Source: Streptosporangiaceae bacterium (GTDB lineage Bacteria; Actinomycetota; Actinomycetes; Streptosporangiales; Streptosporangiaceae). From it: DNA of 26,288 nt. Positions within the stretch are counted from its first letter, which is position 1. Every line of letters begins with the position of its first letter. Shown here one piece after another: positions 14,657 to 22,323 of this stretch. Below the pieces are notes generated by a model. The model saw only the letters and a program-made list of their open reading frames with translations, searched no databases and had not been told where the DNA came from. The stretch is from positions 1 through 26,288 of the forward strand of contig JASHTQ010000673.1 of NCBI GenBank assembly GCA_030040475.1, read 5' to 3'. Both the position numbers and the translations under genes were made by a program.

Positions 14657-15750
14657 GGCTGGCCCTCGAGCTGGTCGGCCTCCTGGCCGGAGGGCACCAC
14701 CGTGGCCGCACCGGGTGGTCCCTGCGCGACCCGGGCCGCCGCCCGGTCCCTGATGCCCTCGAACGCCTCGGCGTGACGGCCGTCGGTGAACCGGGACCAG
14801 TACCTGGCGGTGGACACGATCAAGTCGGGATCCAGGTAGTCACGGATGGCGAACTGCGAGGCGAACGCGCGGATGGAGTCGAGCTTGCGGTCGATGTGCT
14901 CGTCGATGGCCACGAAGAAGGTGGGACGGAAGTCCACGGTCGCGGACGGAGACTGGAAGCAGTAGACGCGGCCGACCCGGCGCGCGGCCACCATGACCGC
15001 ACGGTTGGTGTTGCGGTGATCCTGGTGAACGTCGTGTATCGAATGCGTGTAGATCACCGTCGGCTGCACCTCGGCGACCACGCTGTCGATGATGCCGATC
15101 GTGGGGTTGCCCTCCGGGATGCGCGTGTCCTCGAGGTCGTTGAGGAACAGCCGCGCGCCGATGACCTTGGCGGCGGCCTCGGCCTCGTCAATCCGCTGCT
15201 CGGCGATGCCGCCCCGGGCGCCACGGGACAGCGTCAGGATGCTGACCGTATCGCCGGCCGCCTTGTGCGCCAGCAGGGCGCCTGCCGCCCCGATCTCCAC
15301 GTCGTCGGGGTGCGCCCCGATGGCGAGCACGCTTTCCCTCTGCACCGACCGCACGGCCCGTCCCCTGGAGATGAGCTCGGCGACCTTGCCGAGGAAGTCG
15401 TCGGCGGGCATCGGCTTGTGGAAGAACTCCACTGCCGAGGACCGCAGCGCGCTGACGGCGCGATCCACGGTCGCGTGCGCGGTCACCACCGCCACCGGCA
15501 GCGCGGGCTCGACCAGATGGACCCGCTGCAGCAGTTCGATCCCGGTCATGCCCGGCATCTCGATGTCGGTGATCACCAGGTCCCATGGCTCGGTCTCGAC
15601 GCAGCGCAGTCCGGCCGCCGGGTCCAGGACGTGCTTGAGCTCATGACCGCCGCGCTTGCACAGCACCTGCGCCGCCCAGATGCCGAACACCCGATCGTCG
15701 TCGATCAGCAGGATGCGCCCGTGCTTCGAACCCGGCTCGTCTGCTCGCAT
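14653..15750 (-). CDS. Response-regulator receiver fused to PIG-L (LmbE) N-deacetylase
   Basis: A 365-residue fusion. The receiver domain (about 11-130) has the full phosphorylation set: Asp17/Asp18 (LLIDDD), phospho-acceptor Asp62 (ITDIEMPGMTG), Thr90 (VVTAH) and Lys112 (FFHKP). The PIG-L/LmbE domain (about 140-345) has the zinc site AHPDDVEIG (His147, Asp149, Asp150) and HSIHDVHQDH (His236-His245). PIG-L enzymes remove N-acetyl groups from GlcNAc-containing glycolipids or small thiol precursors. A deacetylase directly behind a phosphorylatable receiver suggests activity controlled by phosphorylation, plausibly by the divergently encoded CheA. The ATG start is 163 bp from the MCP start across a shared control region. 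First gene of its operon; the stop overlaps the ATP-grasp ATG. Confidence 0.92.
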   Translation of the reverse strand: MRADEPGSKHGRILLIDDDRVFGIWAAQVLCKRGGHELKHVLDPAAGLRCVETEPWDLVITDIEMPGMTGIELLQRVHLVEPALPVAVVTAHATVDRAVSALRSSAVEFFHKPMPADDFLGKVAELISRGRAVRSVQRESVLAIGAHPDDVEIGAAGALLAHKAAGDTVSILTLSRGARGGIAEQRIDEAEAAAKVIGARLFLNDLEDTRIPEGNPTIGIIDSVVAEVQPTVIYTHSIHDVHQDHRNTNRAVMVAARRVGRVYCFQSPSATVDFRPTFFVAIDEHIDRKLDSIRAFASQFAIRDYLDPDLIVSTARYWSRFTDGRHAEAFEGIRDRAAARVAQGPPGAATVVPSGQEADQLEGQP

Positions 15751-15913
15751 GTCATCCCCCGGCAGCAGCCAACTGCATCAGTGATCCCAGATGCATCTCT
15801 ACTCGGTAATCGTCACACGATACCATCTGGTCACTAGCGAGATCTATTATGTTACCGAACGTGACATACAGTCGAGGGCTGAGAGACATCAAGAGACATC
15901 AGGTGCAGGCGTG
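15751..15913. promoter_or_regulatory. Divergent control region between REC-PIG-L and chemosensory operons
   Basis: This AT-rich 163-bp spacer holds TATTAT (15845-15850), a good plus-strand -10 candidate about 64 bp before the MCP start, without a clear -35. Around it are repeated GTnAC half-sites: GTCAC (15812-15816), GTCAC (15830-15834), GTTAC (15851-15855) and GTGAC (15861-15865). There is also an imperfect palindrome GGTAATCGT-CAC-ACGATACC (15805-15824) and a perfect 10-bp tandem repeat AGAGACATCA (15882-15901) just before the ribosome site. It probably coordinates both divergent operons. Confidence 0.5.
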
Positions 15914-17647
15914 ATGCTGAGACAGCAGAGATCCCTGTCGGTGCGGCTCATTTCCGTGCTCGGTGTGCTGATCGTGACCGTGATCGCGGCGGCCGTCGCC
16001 GTGACGATCAGCCTTTACCACGAGGCGGTGGACCAGGCCGCCGACGCCCGGGCGGCCGATATCAACTCGCTGCGGGCGCAGCAGCTCACCTCCATCTTCG
16101 CGGAGCAGAACCTGGTGATGTTCCGGTACATCGCCGCAGGAACACCCTCCACCCTGACCGCCGTAGAGCAGCTCAACACCCAGTTCCACCAGGTCGCAGC
16201 CGAGATCAGTCAGTCGGCTCGGACCGCTGTGCCCGCGCTCGCCGATGCGGTGGCCGCCCAGGCTCGGTACTACGCGGATTTCCAGGCCGACCGGCAGTTC
16301 GTGACCGCCACCTCGATCCGCAAGTTCGAGGCGATCGGGCAGTTGTACGAGCACGCGGAGCCGGTCACCCGGCCGCTGGCGACCCTGGTCGGACTGGAGA
16401 GCGCGCACGCGGCCGACTCCGCGGCCGGCGCCAACGATTCCGCCAGGCAGGCCCAGGCGGTCGGCATCGTCGCCGCCAGTCTCGCGGTGCTTGCGGGCCT
16501 CGCGTTCGCCTGGTTCATGGCCGGGATGCTGCGCCGCGCTCAGCAGCGTGAGCTCGCGCTGACCGCGGCGCTCGGCCGGCTGAGCGACCGCGACGAGCTG
16601 CTGGATCGGCTGCGGGCCGCGTCCGGGATTCTCGCCGAGGTGGCCGCGGAGCTGCGCGCGGCGGCACGGAACGCGGCCGCGGTCACCAGCGAGCAGTCGG
16701 CGGCGGTCGCGCAGACGTCGACGACGATCCGCGAGCTCGCGGCCACCGCCGGGTCGATCGCCGACACCGTGCGCTCGGTGTCGCTGGCGACCGAGCGGGC
16801 CGGCGACACCATGCACGACATGCAGGAGAAGGTCCAGGCGATCGCGGAGCGGGCGCTGTCGCTTGGCGAGCGCGGCCAGAAGATCGGCGAGATCCTCGAG
16901 CTGATCAACGAGATCTCCGGGCAGACCAACCTGCTCGCGCTGAACGCGGCGATCGAGGCCGCCAGGGCCGGCGAGGCCGGCAAGGGGTTCGCCGTGGTGG
17001 CGGCCGAGGTGCGCAAGCTGGCAGAGCGGTCCATGCGCTCCACCGAGTCGATCGGCGTGATCATCGCCGGTGTCCAGGACGAGACGAACGCGACGATCAT
17101 GGCCACCGAGCAGGGCATCAGGCAGGCACACGAGGTGGGCGAGCTGATGGCCTCGACGGCCACCATGCTCGAGGAGTCGATCCTGGCCACCCAGCAGCAG
17201 AAGTCCGCCGCCGACCAGGTAGACACGGCGGCCCAGCAGATCAGGGAGGCAGCCGACCAGCTCGCTGCCGAGCAGGCCAAGTGGGCGGCTACCTCGGAGC
17301 GGCTGGAAAGGCTCGTCGACGAGATAGAGAACGCACTTCGGGACGACGGCGCGGAACTCATCCATGGGCATTTACGTGCGCCTGAAGGTAGCGGCGGAGG
17401 CATACGCCGTGCCGGTCGGCCACGTGCTCGCGATCGTCGGTCCCGGCGAACTGACCCCGGTGCCCGGGTCGCTGCCGGAGATACTCGGGGTGCGGAGGCT
17501 GCGCGGCCAGATCGTGCCCATCATCAACCTGCCGCTGGTGCTTGGCCTGACCGAGGCCGCGCCGCAGCCGCAGCGGCAGCTGCTGCTCGCCGAGGTCGAG
17601 GGCGTCAAGGCGGGCTTCACGATCGACGAGGTGAGCAGCGTCGGTGA
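15914..17647 (+). CDS. Methyl-accepting chemotaxis protein (two membrane segments)
   Basis: Up to 577 residues. TM1 is about 11-34 and TM2 about 182-206, enclosing an extracytoplasmic helical region of about 147 residues with no recognised ligand fold. No clear HAMP follows TM2. The signalling domain carries the hairpin tip [21 protein letters not shown] (split across 333-353) and [21 protein letters not shown] (353-373), which bind CheA and CheW. The conserved coiled coil ends about residue 478. The frame then continues about 95 Arg-rich residues to 17647, overlapping cheW by 284 bp out of frame; this tail looks like a non-conserved readthrough. ATG at 15914 (or GTG at 15911) is chosen from AGGTGCAGG just upstream; earlier in-frame codons add residues with no hydrophobic logic. 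First gene of the chemosensory operon. Confidence 0.92.
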   Translation: MLRQQRSLSVRLISVLGVLIVTVIAAAVAVTISLYHEAVDQAADARAADINSLRAQQLTSIFAEQNLVMFRYIAAGTPSTLTAVEQLNTQFHQVAAEISQSARTAVPALADAVAAQARYYADFQADRQFVTATSIRKFEAIGQLYEHAEPVTRPLATLVGLESAHAADSAAGANDSARQAQAVGIVAASLAVLAGLAFAWFMAGMLRRAQQRELALTAALGRLSDRDELLDRLRAASGILAEVAAELRAAARNAAAVTSEQSAAVAQTSTTIRELAATAGSIADTVRSVSLATERAGDTMHDMQEKVQAIAERALSLGERGQKIGEILELINEISGQTNLLALNAAIEAARAGEAGKGFAVVAAEVRKLAERSMRSTESIGVIIAGVQDETNATIMATEQGIRQAHEVGELMASTATMLEESILATQQQKSAADQVDTAAQQIREAADQLAAEQAKWAATSERLERLVDEIENALRDDGAELIHGHLRAPEGSGGGIRRAGRPRARDRRSRRTDPGARVAAGDTRGAEAARPDRAHHQPAAGAWPDRGRAAAAAAAAARRGRGRQGGLHDRRGEQRR

Positions 17648-17774
17648 CCTGGACGGCCCGCTGGACGGGGCGGAGTCAGATTTCCTGCTCGGCGTCATGG
17701 TCCGCGATGGCGAGGCGCTCGGCGTCATCGACGTTCCCCGGATCCTCATGTCGCTGCGGCGGGCGGGCTCATGA
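17364..17774 (+). CDS. cheW: CheW-like coupling protein
   Basis: A 136-residue single CheW domain: [21 protein letters not shown] at the N-terminus (residues 4-24), [21 protein letters not shown] (42-62), and [19 protein letters not shown]. It couples the receptor to CheA. A TAG at 17325 closes the frame upstream, and ATG at 17364 is the only start after it, so the overlap with the MCP frame is real on paper. There is no Shine-Dalgarno directly before it, so translation may depend on ribosomes arriving from the MCP gene. The stop overlaps the cheA ATG (ATGA at 17771-17774). Confidence 0.9.
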   Translation: MGIYVRLKVAAEAYAVPVGHVLAIVGPGELTPVPGSLPEILGVRRLRGQIVPIINLPLVLGLTEAAPQPQRQLLLAEVEGVKAGFTIDEVSSVGDLDGPLDGAESDFLLGVMVRDGEALGVIDVPRILMSLRRAGS

Positions 17775-19945
17775 CCGATCCCGACATCGAACTGCGCGAG
17801 GCGTTCCACGAGGACGTGACGCACCGGCTGGACGAGATGGAGGCGGCGCTGCTGGCGATCGAGGTCGGCGACCCGGGCACCGGGATGATCGACTCGCTGT
17901 TCCGCAACGTGCACACGATCAAGGGAACGGCGGGCATGGTCAACATGGCCGACATCGCCGCGGTCGCGCATGCGGTCGAGGACATCCTCGCCATCGTGCG
18001 CGACACGGGCACGTTCCCGCCCGGGCTCGTCGATCCGCTGCTGCATGCGACCGGCGCGCTGCGCGCTCGCATCAACGGCGCCCAGGTGCCCTTCGACCCC
18101 CTGCTCGACGAGCTGGCCGTCGGCCTGATCGCACTGCAGCGGCCCCGTGCCGTCAGCCAGGTCGCCCGCATCTCCGAGGGCCCGCAGGTGCCGAAGAGCC
18201 AGCCGAGCCCGGAGCGGCTGGGTGGCTCGGCAGCCGTCGACATCCCGGCGTGGGGCCTGCCCGTGCCCGGCCCCGGACTACCGATCGGGCCGGTGCGCCC
18301 GGTGCCGCCCAGCCAGGTGCCGTCAAGCCCGGTGCCGCCCAGCCAGGTGCCGCCCAGCCAGGTGCTGTCAAGCCCGGTGCCGCCCAGCGCGGTACCGTCC
18401 AGCGCGGGGCCGCCCAGCCCGGTGCCCGAGCAGCGGTCGGTGCGCGTGGATCCGGTCAAGCTTGACCACCTGCTCGACGTCATAGGCGAGGCCGTGCAGA
18501 ACAGGCGCAGGCTGGCGCACGCCCTCGGGCCCGAGGCGGACCTGTCGATGGACGTGTCGGCCGCCCTCGACGCGGGCGCGCGCACGATGGAACAGCTGCG
18601 GGAGAACGCGATCAGGATGCGCACGCTCCCGCTCGCGGTGATCGCCGGCCCGCTGCCCCGCGCGGTCCGCGACTTCGCCAGGACCGCGGGCAAGGATGTC
18701 ACGTTCACCGTGGTGGGCGCGGACACCGAGCTGGACCGGATGATCCTGGAAAGCCTGGCCGAGCCGCTCACCCACCTGCTGCGCAATGCCGTCGCGCACG
18801 GCATCGAACCCGCGGCGGATCGCGAGCGGGTCGGCAAGCCTCCGAGCGGCCGCATCGAGCTGCGGGCCGTCTCCCGCGGCAGCCTGGTCGAGATCGTCGT
18901 CGCCGACGACGGCCGGGGCGTCTCGGCCGAGGTGGCCGATCGGGCGCTCCGCGAGGGATCGCTGGCGGACCTGCTGGCGAGCGCCGGCTTCTCGACCGCC
19001 GGCGAGGTATCCCACCTGTCCGGCCGGGGTGTCGGCCTGGACGCGGTCAAGAGCTACGCGCATTCCATGGGCGGTGCCCTGGAGATCCGCAGCCAGCCGG
19101 GTCACGGGATGGAAGTGATCCTGCTGCTGCCGCTGGCCCTGGCCATGATGAACGTGCTGCTGTTCGAGCGCGGCGAGGCCGTGTTCGGGGTGCCGCTTGC
19201 CGTGGTCGACGAGGTCGTCGAGGTGCTCAGGCCGACCAGCCTGGGCGGCCGGCCGTCGCTCACCATCCGCGGCCGGCCGTTGCCTGCCGCGGACGTCGCG
19301 GTGCTGCTCGGCGCGCACGCGCCACCGCTGAAGCCCCGCCCGCACGCGCTGATCGTGGCGGTGCTCGGCCGCCGGATGGCGGTCTTGTGCGACGCGCTGG
19401 TCGGAGAGGAAGAGGTGATGGTCAAGCCGCTCGGGCCGCTGCTCGCGGGCGCGGGGTACCTGGGCGCGGCGGTCCTCGGCGACGGGCGGATCGCGCTGCT
19501 CGCCGAGCCCGCCGCGCTCGTCCGCGGCCGGTACGAAGCCGTGGCCCCGGCCGCGCCCGCCAGCCCGCCGGAGCCGCCCAAGATCCTGGTGGCGGAGGAC
19601 TCCTATACGGTCAGGCAACTCCAGCGCTCCATCCTCGAGGCGGCCGGGTACCAGGTCGTGACCGCGCGCGACGGGCGGGAGGCGCTTCGCATCATCAGCC
19701 GGGACGCCGGCATCGCGATGGTGATCAGCGACCTGGAGATGCCGGGCCTCGACGGCCTCGGGCTGACCCGCGCGATCCGCGCGGACCCCGCGCGCGCCGC
19801 GCTGCCCGTCGTCATCGTGACCTCGCTCGGCTCCGAGGAGGACCAGCGCAAGGGCATCGAGGCCGGGGCCGATGCGTACATGGCCAAGCACAACTTCGAC
19901 CAGCAGGCGCTGCTCGCCACCGTCGAGCGCCTCGTCGGCAGGTGA
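17771..19945 (+). CDS. cheA: CheA histidine kinase-response regulator hybrid (FrzE-like architecture)
   Basis: A 724-residue hybrid. Domains in order: HPt P1 with phospho-acceptor His48 (FRNVHTIKGTAGM); a Pro-rich linker built from eight 5-residue repeats (VPPSQ/VPSSP, 178-217) in place of a CheY-binding P2; a P3 dimerisation helix pair; a P4 ATPase with HLLRNAVAHGIE (N box), DDGRGV and GRGVGLDAVKS; a P5 CheW-like domain; and a C-terminal receiver with Glu609/Asp610, Asp654 (SDLEMPGLDG), Thr684 and Lys706. All catalytic elements look intact. The attached receiver may be a phosphate sink or the first relay, as in FrzE. ATG overlaps the cheW stop, and its own stop overlaps the cheB GTG. Confidence 0.95.
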   Translation: MTDPDIELREAFHEDVTHRLDEMEAALLAIEVGDPGTGMIDSLFRNVHTIKGTAGMVNMADIAAVAHAVEDILAIVRDTGTFPPGLVDPLLHATGALRARINGAQVPFDPLLDELAVGLIALQRPRAVSQVARISEGPQVPKSQPSPERLGGSAAVDIPAWGLPVPGPGLPIGPVRPVPPSQVPSSPVPPSQVPPSQVLSSPVPPSAVPSSAGPPSPVPEQRSVRVDPVKLDHLLDVIGEAVQNRRRLAHALGPEADLSMDVSAALDAGARTMEQLRENAIRMRTLPLAVIAGPLPRAVRDFARTAGKDVTFTVVGADTELDRMILESLAEPLTHLLRNAVAHGIEPAADRERVGKPPSGRIELRAVSRGSLVEIVVADDGRGVSAEVADRALREGSLADLLASAGFSTAGEVSHLSGRGVGLDAVKSYAHSMGGALEIRSQPGHGMEVILLLPLALAMMNVLLFERGEAVFGVPLAVVDEVVEVLRPTSLGGRPSLTIRGRPLPAADVAVLLGAHAPPLKPRPHALIVAVLGRRMAVLCDALVGEEEVMVKPLGPLLAGAGYLGAAVLGDGRIALLAEPAALVRGRYEAVAPAAPASPPEPPKILVAEDSYTVRQLQRSILEAAGYQVVTARDGREALRIISRDAGIAMVISDLEMPGLDGLGLTRAIRADPARAALPVVIVTSLGSEEDQRKGIEAGADAYMAKHNFDQQALLATVERLVGR
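18301..18420 (+). repeat. 15-bp coding minisatellite in the cheA linker
   Basis: Eight consecutive 15-bp units related to GGTGCCGCCCAGCCA, alternating with GGTGCCGTCAAGCCC, encode VPPSQ/VPSSP-type pentapeptides. Being a multiple of three, copy-number change would lengthen or shorten the linker between HPt and kinase core without breaking the frame. Confidence 0.9.
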
Positions 19946-20976
19946 CGGCGGTGCTGCGCGTGCTGACCTGCGAGGCTTCCCGCGGCTACGCGGTCAGGCT
20001 CAAGCGGGTGCTCGAGCACGACGGCGACATCACGGTCGCCGCCGTGTGCGCCACTGCCGAGGAGGCGATCGATGCGCTGCCGACGGTGCAGCCGGACGTG
20101 GTGACGATGGATCTGGACCTGCCTGGCATGGGCGGGCTGGCCGCCATCGAGGAGATCATGAGCGAGCGGCCGCTGCCGATGCTGGTGATCTCGGTCGGCG
20201 CCGACGAGCGTGGCAAGGCGCCCGCGGCGCTGGCCGCGGGCGCGCTTGAGGTGATCGGCAAGGACGACCTGGACCTGCGAGATCCCGCGTCCGCCGCGGC
20301 GGCCGCGTTCCGGCAGCGGGTCAGGATCCTCAGCCACACGCACGTGATCCGCCACCCGCGGGCCCGGCTGCGGAGCATGCCGGCCCCGCAGCCCCTGGGC
20401 CGCCCGGCCTCGGTGATCGGGATGTGCGGATCGACCGGCGGACCCTACGTGCTGGCGCGGCTGCTGCGGGACCTGCCCGCCGACTACGCCATTCCCATCC
20501 TGGTGGTGCAGCACATCTCGGCGGGCTTCACCGAGGGGCTGGTCCGCTGGCTTGACCAGTCCGTGCCGCTCCCTGTCGGCCTCGCCGCGGACGGTGCCGT
20601 GCCCGCCCCCGGGGCGTGGATCGCGCCCGAGGGCGCGCACCTGAAGCTCGCCCGCAGCGGACGGCTGGTCCTTGACCGGTCCACGGTCGCCGGGCACCAC
20701 CGGCCGTCGGGCGACGTTCTGTTCGAGAGCATCGCCGCGGTCAGCGGCAAGACCGGCGTGGCCATCGTGCTGTCCGGCATGGGCAGCGACGGAGCCAGCG
20801 GCGCGGCCGCGGTCCGCCGGCGCGGCGGGCTGGCGATCGCGCAGGACAGGGAGTCCTCGGCGATCTACGGGATGCCGCAGGCCGCCATCGCGTTCGGCAC
20901 CGACCTGGTGCTGTCTCCCGATGAGATCGTCGCCCAGCTGATGGAACTGCGGTACGAGCCGGTCCGGGTGGCGTGA
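19942..20976 (+). CDS. cheB: CheB methylesterase with degenerate receiver pocket
   Basis: A 344-residue CheB. The receiver domain (about 4-120) keeps Asp57 (VTMDLDLPGMGG) and a Lys in VIGKDD, but the usual acidic pair (VDDS) reads TCEAS (Glu11, Ala12), so one Mg-binding acid is missing. The methylesterase domain (about 155-344) has the Ser of GSTGGP, the His of VVQHIS and the Asp of GMGSDGASGA, the complete catalytic triad. It removes methyl groups from receptor glutamates. GTG at 19942 overlaps the cheA stop; another GTG at 19951 is possible. The gene ends in an overlap zone with cheR. Confidence 0.93.
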   Translation: MTAVLRVLTCEASRGYAVRLKRVLEHDGDITVAAVCATAEEAIDALPTVQPDVVTMDLDLPGMGGLAAIEEIMSERPLPMLVISVGADERGKAPAALAAGALEVIGKDDLDLRDPASAAAAAFRQRVRILSHTHVIRHPRARLRSMPAPQPLGRPASVIGMCGSTGGPYVLARLLRDLPADYAIPILVVQHISAGFTEGLVRWLDQSVPLPVGLAADGAVPAPGAWIAPEGAHLKLARSGRLVLDRSTVAGHHRPSGDVLFESIAAVSGKTGVAIVLSGMGSDGASGAAAVRRRGGLAIAQDRESSAIYGMPQAAIAFGTDLVLSPDEIVAQLMELRYEPVRVA

Positions 20977-20978
20977 CG

Positions 20979-22316
20979 ATGTCGCTGGCCGAGGTGGCGG
21001 AGCTCATCCGCAGGGAGACCGGGATCACCCCGGCGGTCACCAGGGATAACGTGCTCCGGGCCGCGCTGCGCCGGGCCGCGCCCGAACTCGAGCCCGGCGC
21101 CTTCGTCCGCGCGGCCGCGGACCCGGTTCGCGGCCGGGACCTGATGCAGCGGCTCATCGACGAGGTCACGGTGCAGGAGACCGCGTTCGTCAGGGATCGT
21201 GCCCAGCTCGACAGCATCCCCTGGTCCGACCTGCTGTGCAGCGCGCAGCAGGCCGGGTCGCCCGTCATCCGGGTGTGGAGCGCCGGCTGCGCCACCGGGG
21301 AGGAGCCGTACACGCTGGCGCTCCTCGCGGCCGAGGCCTTCGCCGTCGAGAACCCCCCGGTGGACGTGCTCGGCACCGACATCTCCGGCCGCGCCCTGGC
21401 CGCCGCGCAGGCCGGGCGGTACCGCGAGCGCGCCGTCCGGGCGCTGGACGACGGGCTGCGCAGGCGGTACCTGCAGCAGCAGGAGGACGGCACCTACCTG
21501 GTCGGGGACGGCCTGCGCAAGCTGGTCAGGTATCGCCGGCATAACCTGGCCCGCGATCCGCTGCCGCCGCCGGGCGAGGCCGGCTTCGACGTCATCACCT
21601 GCCGGAACGTGCTGATCTACTTCGAGGAGCCGGCCGCGGAGCGGGTGCTTGAGCGGCTGGACCACTCGCTGCGGCCCGGCGGAAAGCTGCTGCTCGGCGC
21701 GGCGGACGCGCTGCGGCGCACGGTGCGGATCGCCTCCTCAGGCCGTGCCGGGGACCGGCCGTCGCCGTCCCGGCTCCGCCGCTACCATCCGGTCGTCCCG
21801 CACAGCCGCCGGCCGCTGCCGCCCGATGAACCGCCCGATGAACCGCCCGATGAACCGCCCGGAGAGCCGCCGGGTGAGCGGCCAGGAGAGCCGCCGGGTG
21901 AGCGCTCCGGTGGGTCGTCCGACAGCCGGCTCACCGCGGCGCTTGGCGCGGCCGGCCAGGGCGACCGTGACCGGGCCGTCGCGGAGCTCGAGTCCCTGCT
22001 GAGGCATGATCCGCTGCACGCGCACGCGCAGTTCGTGTACGGGCTGATGGTGCTCGAGGCCGGCCAGCCCGCCCGCGCGGCGGCCGCGTTCCGCCGGGCG
22101 CTGTACGCGGACCCCGGATTCGCCCTGGCCGCATTCACGCTCGGCTGCGCGCACGACGCGCTCGGCGACAAGGCAGCCGCGCGGCGCGCCTACGAGCAGG
22201 CGCTGCGGACACTGGACCCGGCCGACGAGCGCCGCGAGCCGCTGCTGCAGCAGATCGACATCGGCGACATCGCGATGGCCTGCCAGATGCGGCTGCGATG
22301 GCATCAGGAACCGTAG
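20979..22316 (+). CDS. cheR: CheR methyltransferase with C-terminal TPR domain (WspC/FrzF-like)
   Basis: About 445 residues. The CheR alpha domain is followed by the SAM-binding fold with VWSAGCATGEEPYTLA (about 99-114), GTDIS (132-136) and TCRNVLIYF (207-215). A linker of seven 4-residue repeats (PPDE/PPGE, about 281-308) leads to a TPR region (about 318-415: DRAVAELESLLRHDPLHAHAQ, ARAAAAFRRALYADPGFA, AARRAYEQALRTLDP). It methylates receptor glutamates. TPR-fused CheR enzymes occur in alternative-function systems (Wsp, Frz), where the TPR mediates protein contacts. ATG at 20979 has GGGTGG 7 nt upstream; GTG at 20973, overlapping the cheB stop, is an alternative. Only 7 bp separate its stop from the GT2 gene. 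Confidence 0.93.
   Translation: MSLAEVAELIRRETGITPAVTRDNVLRAALRRAAPELEPGAFVRAAADPVRGRDLMQRLIDEVTVQETAFVRDRAQLDSIPWSDLLCSAQQAGSPVIRVWSAGCATGEEPYTLALLAAEAFAVENPPVDVLGTDISGRALAAAQAGRYRERAVRALDDGLRRRYLQQQEDGTYLVGDGLRKLVRYRRHNLARDPLPPPGEAGFDVITCRNVLIYFEEPAAERVLERLDHSLRPGGKLLLGAADALRRTVRIASSGRAGDRPSPSRLRRYHPVVPHSRRPLPPDEPPDEPPDEPPGEPPGERPGEPPGERSGGSSDSRLTAALGAAGQGDRDRAVAELESLLRHDPLHAHAQFVYGLMVLEAGQPARAAAAFRRALYADPGFALAAFTLGCAHDALGDKAAARRAYEQALRTLDPADERREPLLQQIDIGDIAMACQMRLRWHQEP
21819..21902 (+). repeat. 12-bp coding repeat in the cheR linker
   Basis: Seven 12-bp units: three identical CCGCCCGATGAA, then CCGCCCGGAGAG and CCGCCGGGTGAG variants. They encode PPDE/PPGE/RPGE tetrapeptides between the methyltransferase and TPR domains. 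Confidence 0.9.
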
Positions 22317-22323
22317 GGGCCAG

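Noticed and set aside
15791..15913. Upstream extension of the MCP
   Set aside because: It would cover the divergent promoter region, and no ribosome site precedes the first start.
19387..19941. Upstream extension of cheB into cheA
   Set aside because: Out of frame with conserved CheA P5/receiver codons and Arg-rich; cheB starts at the GTGA overlap.
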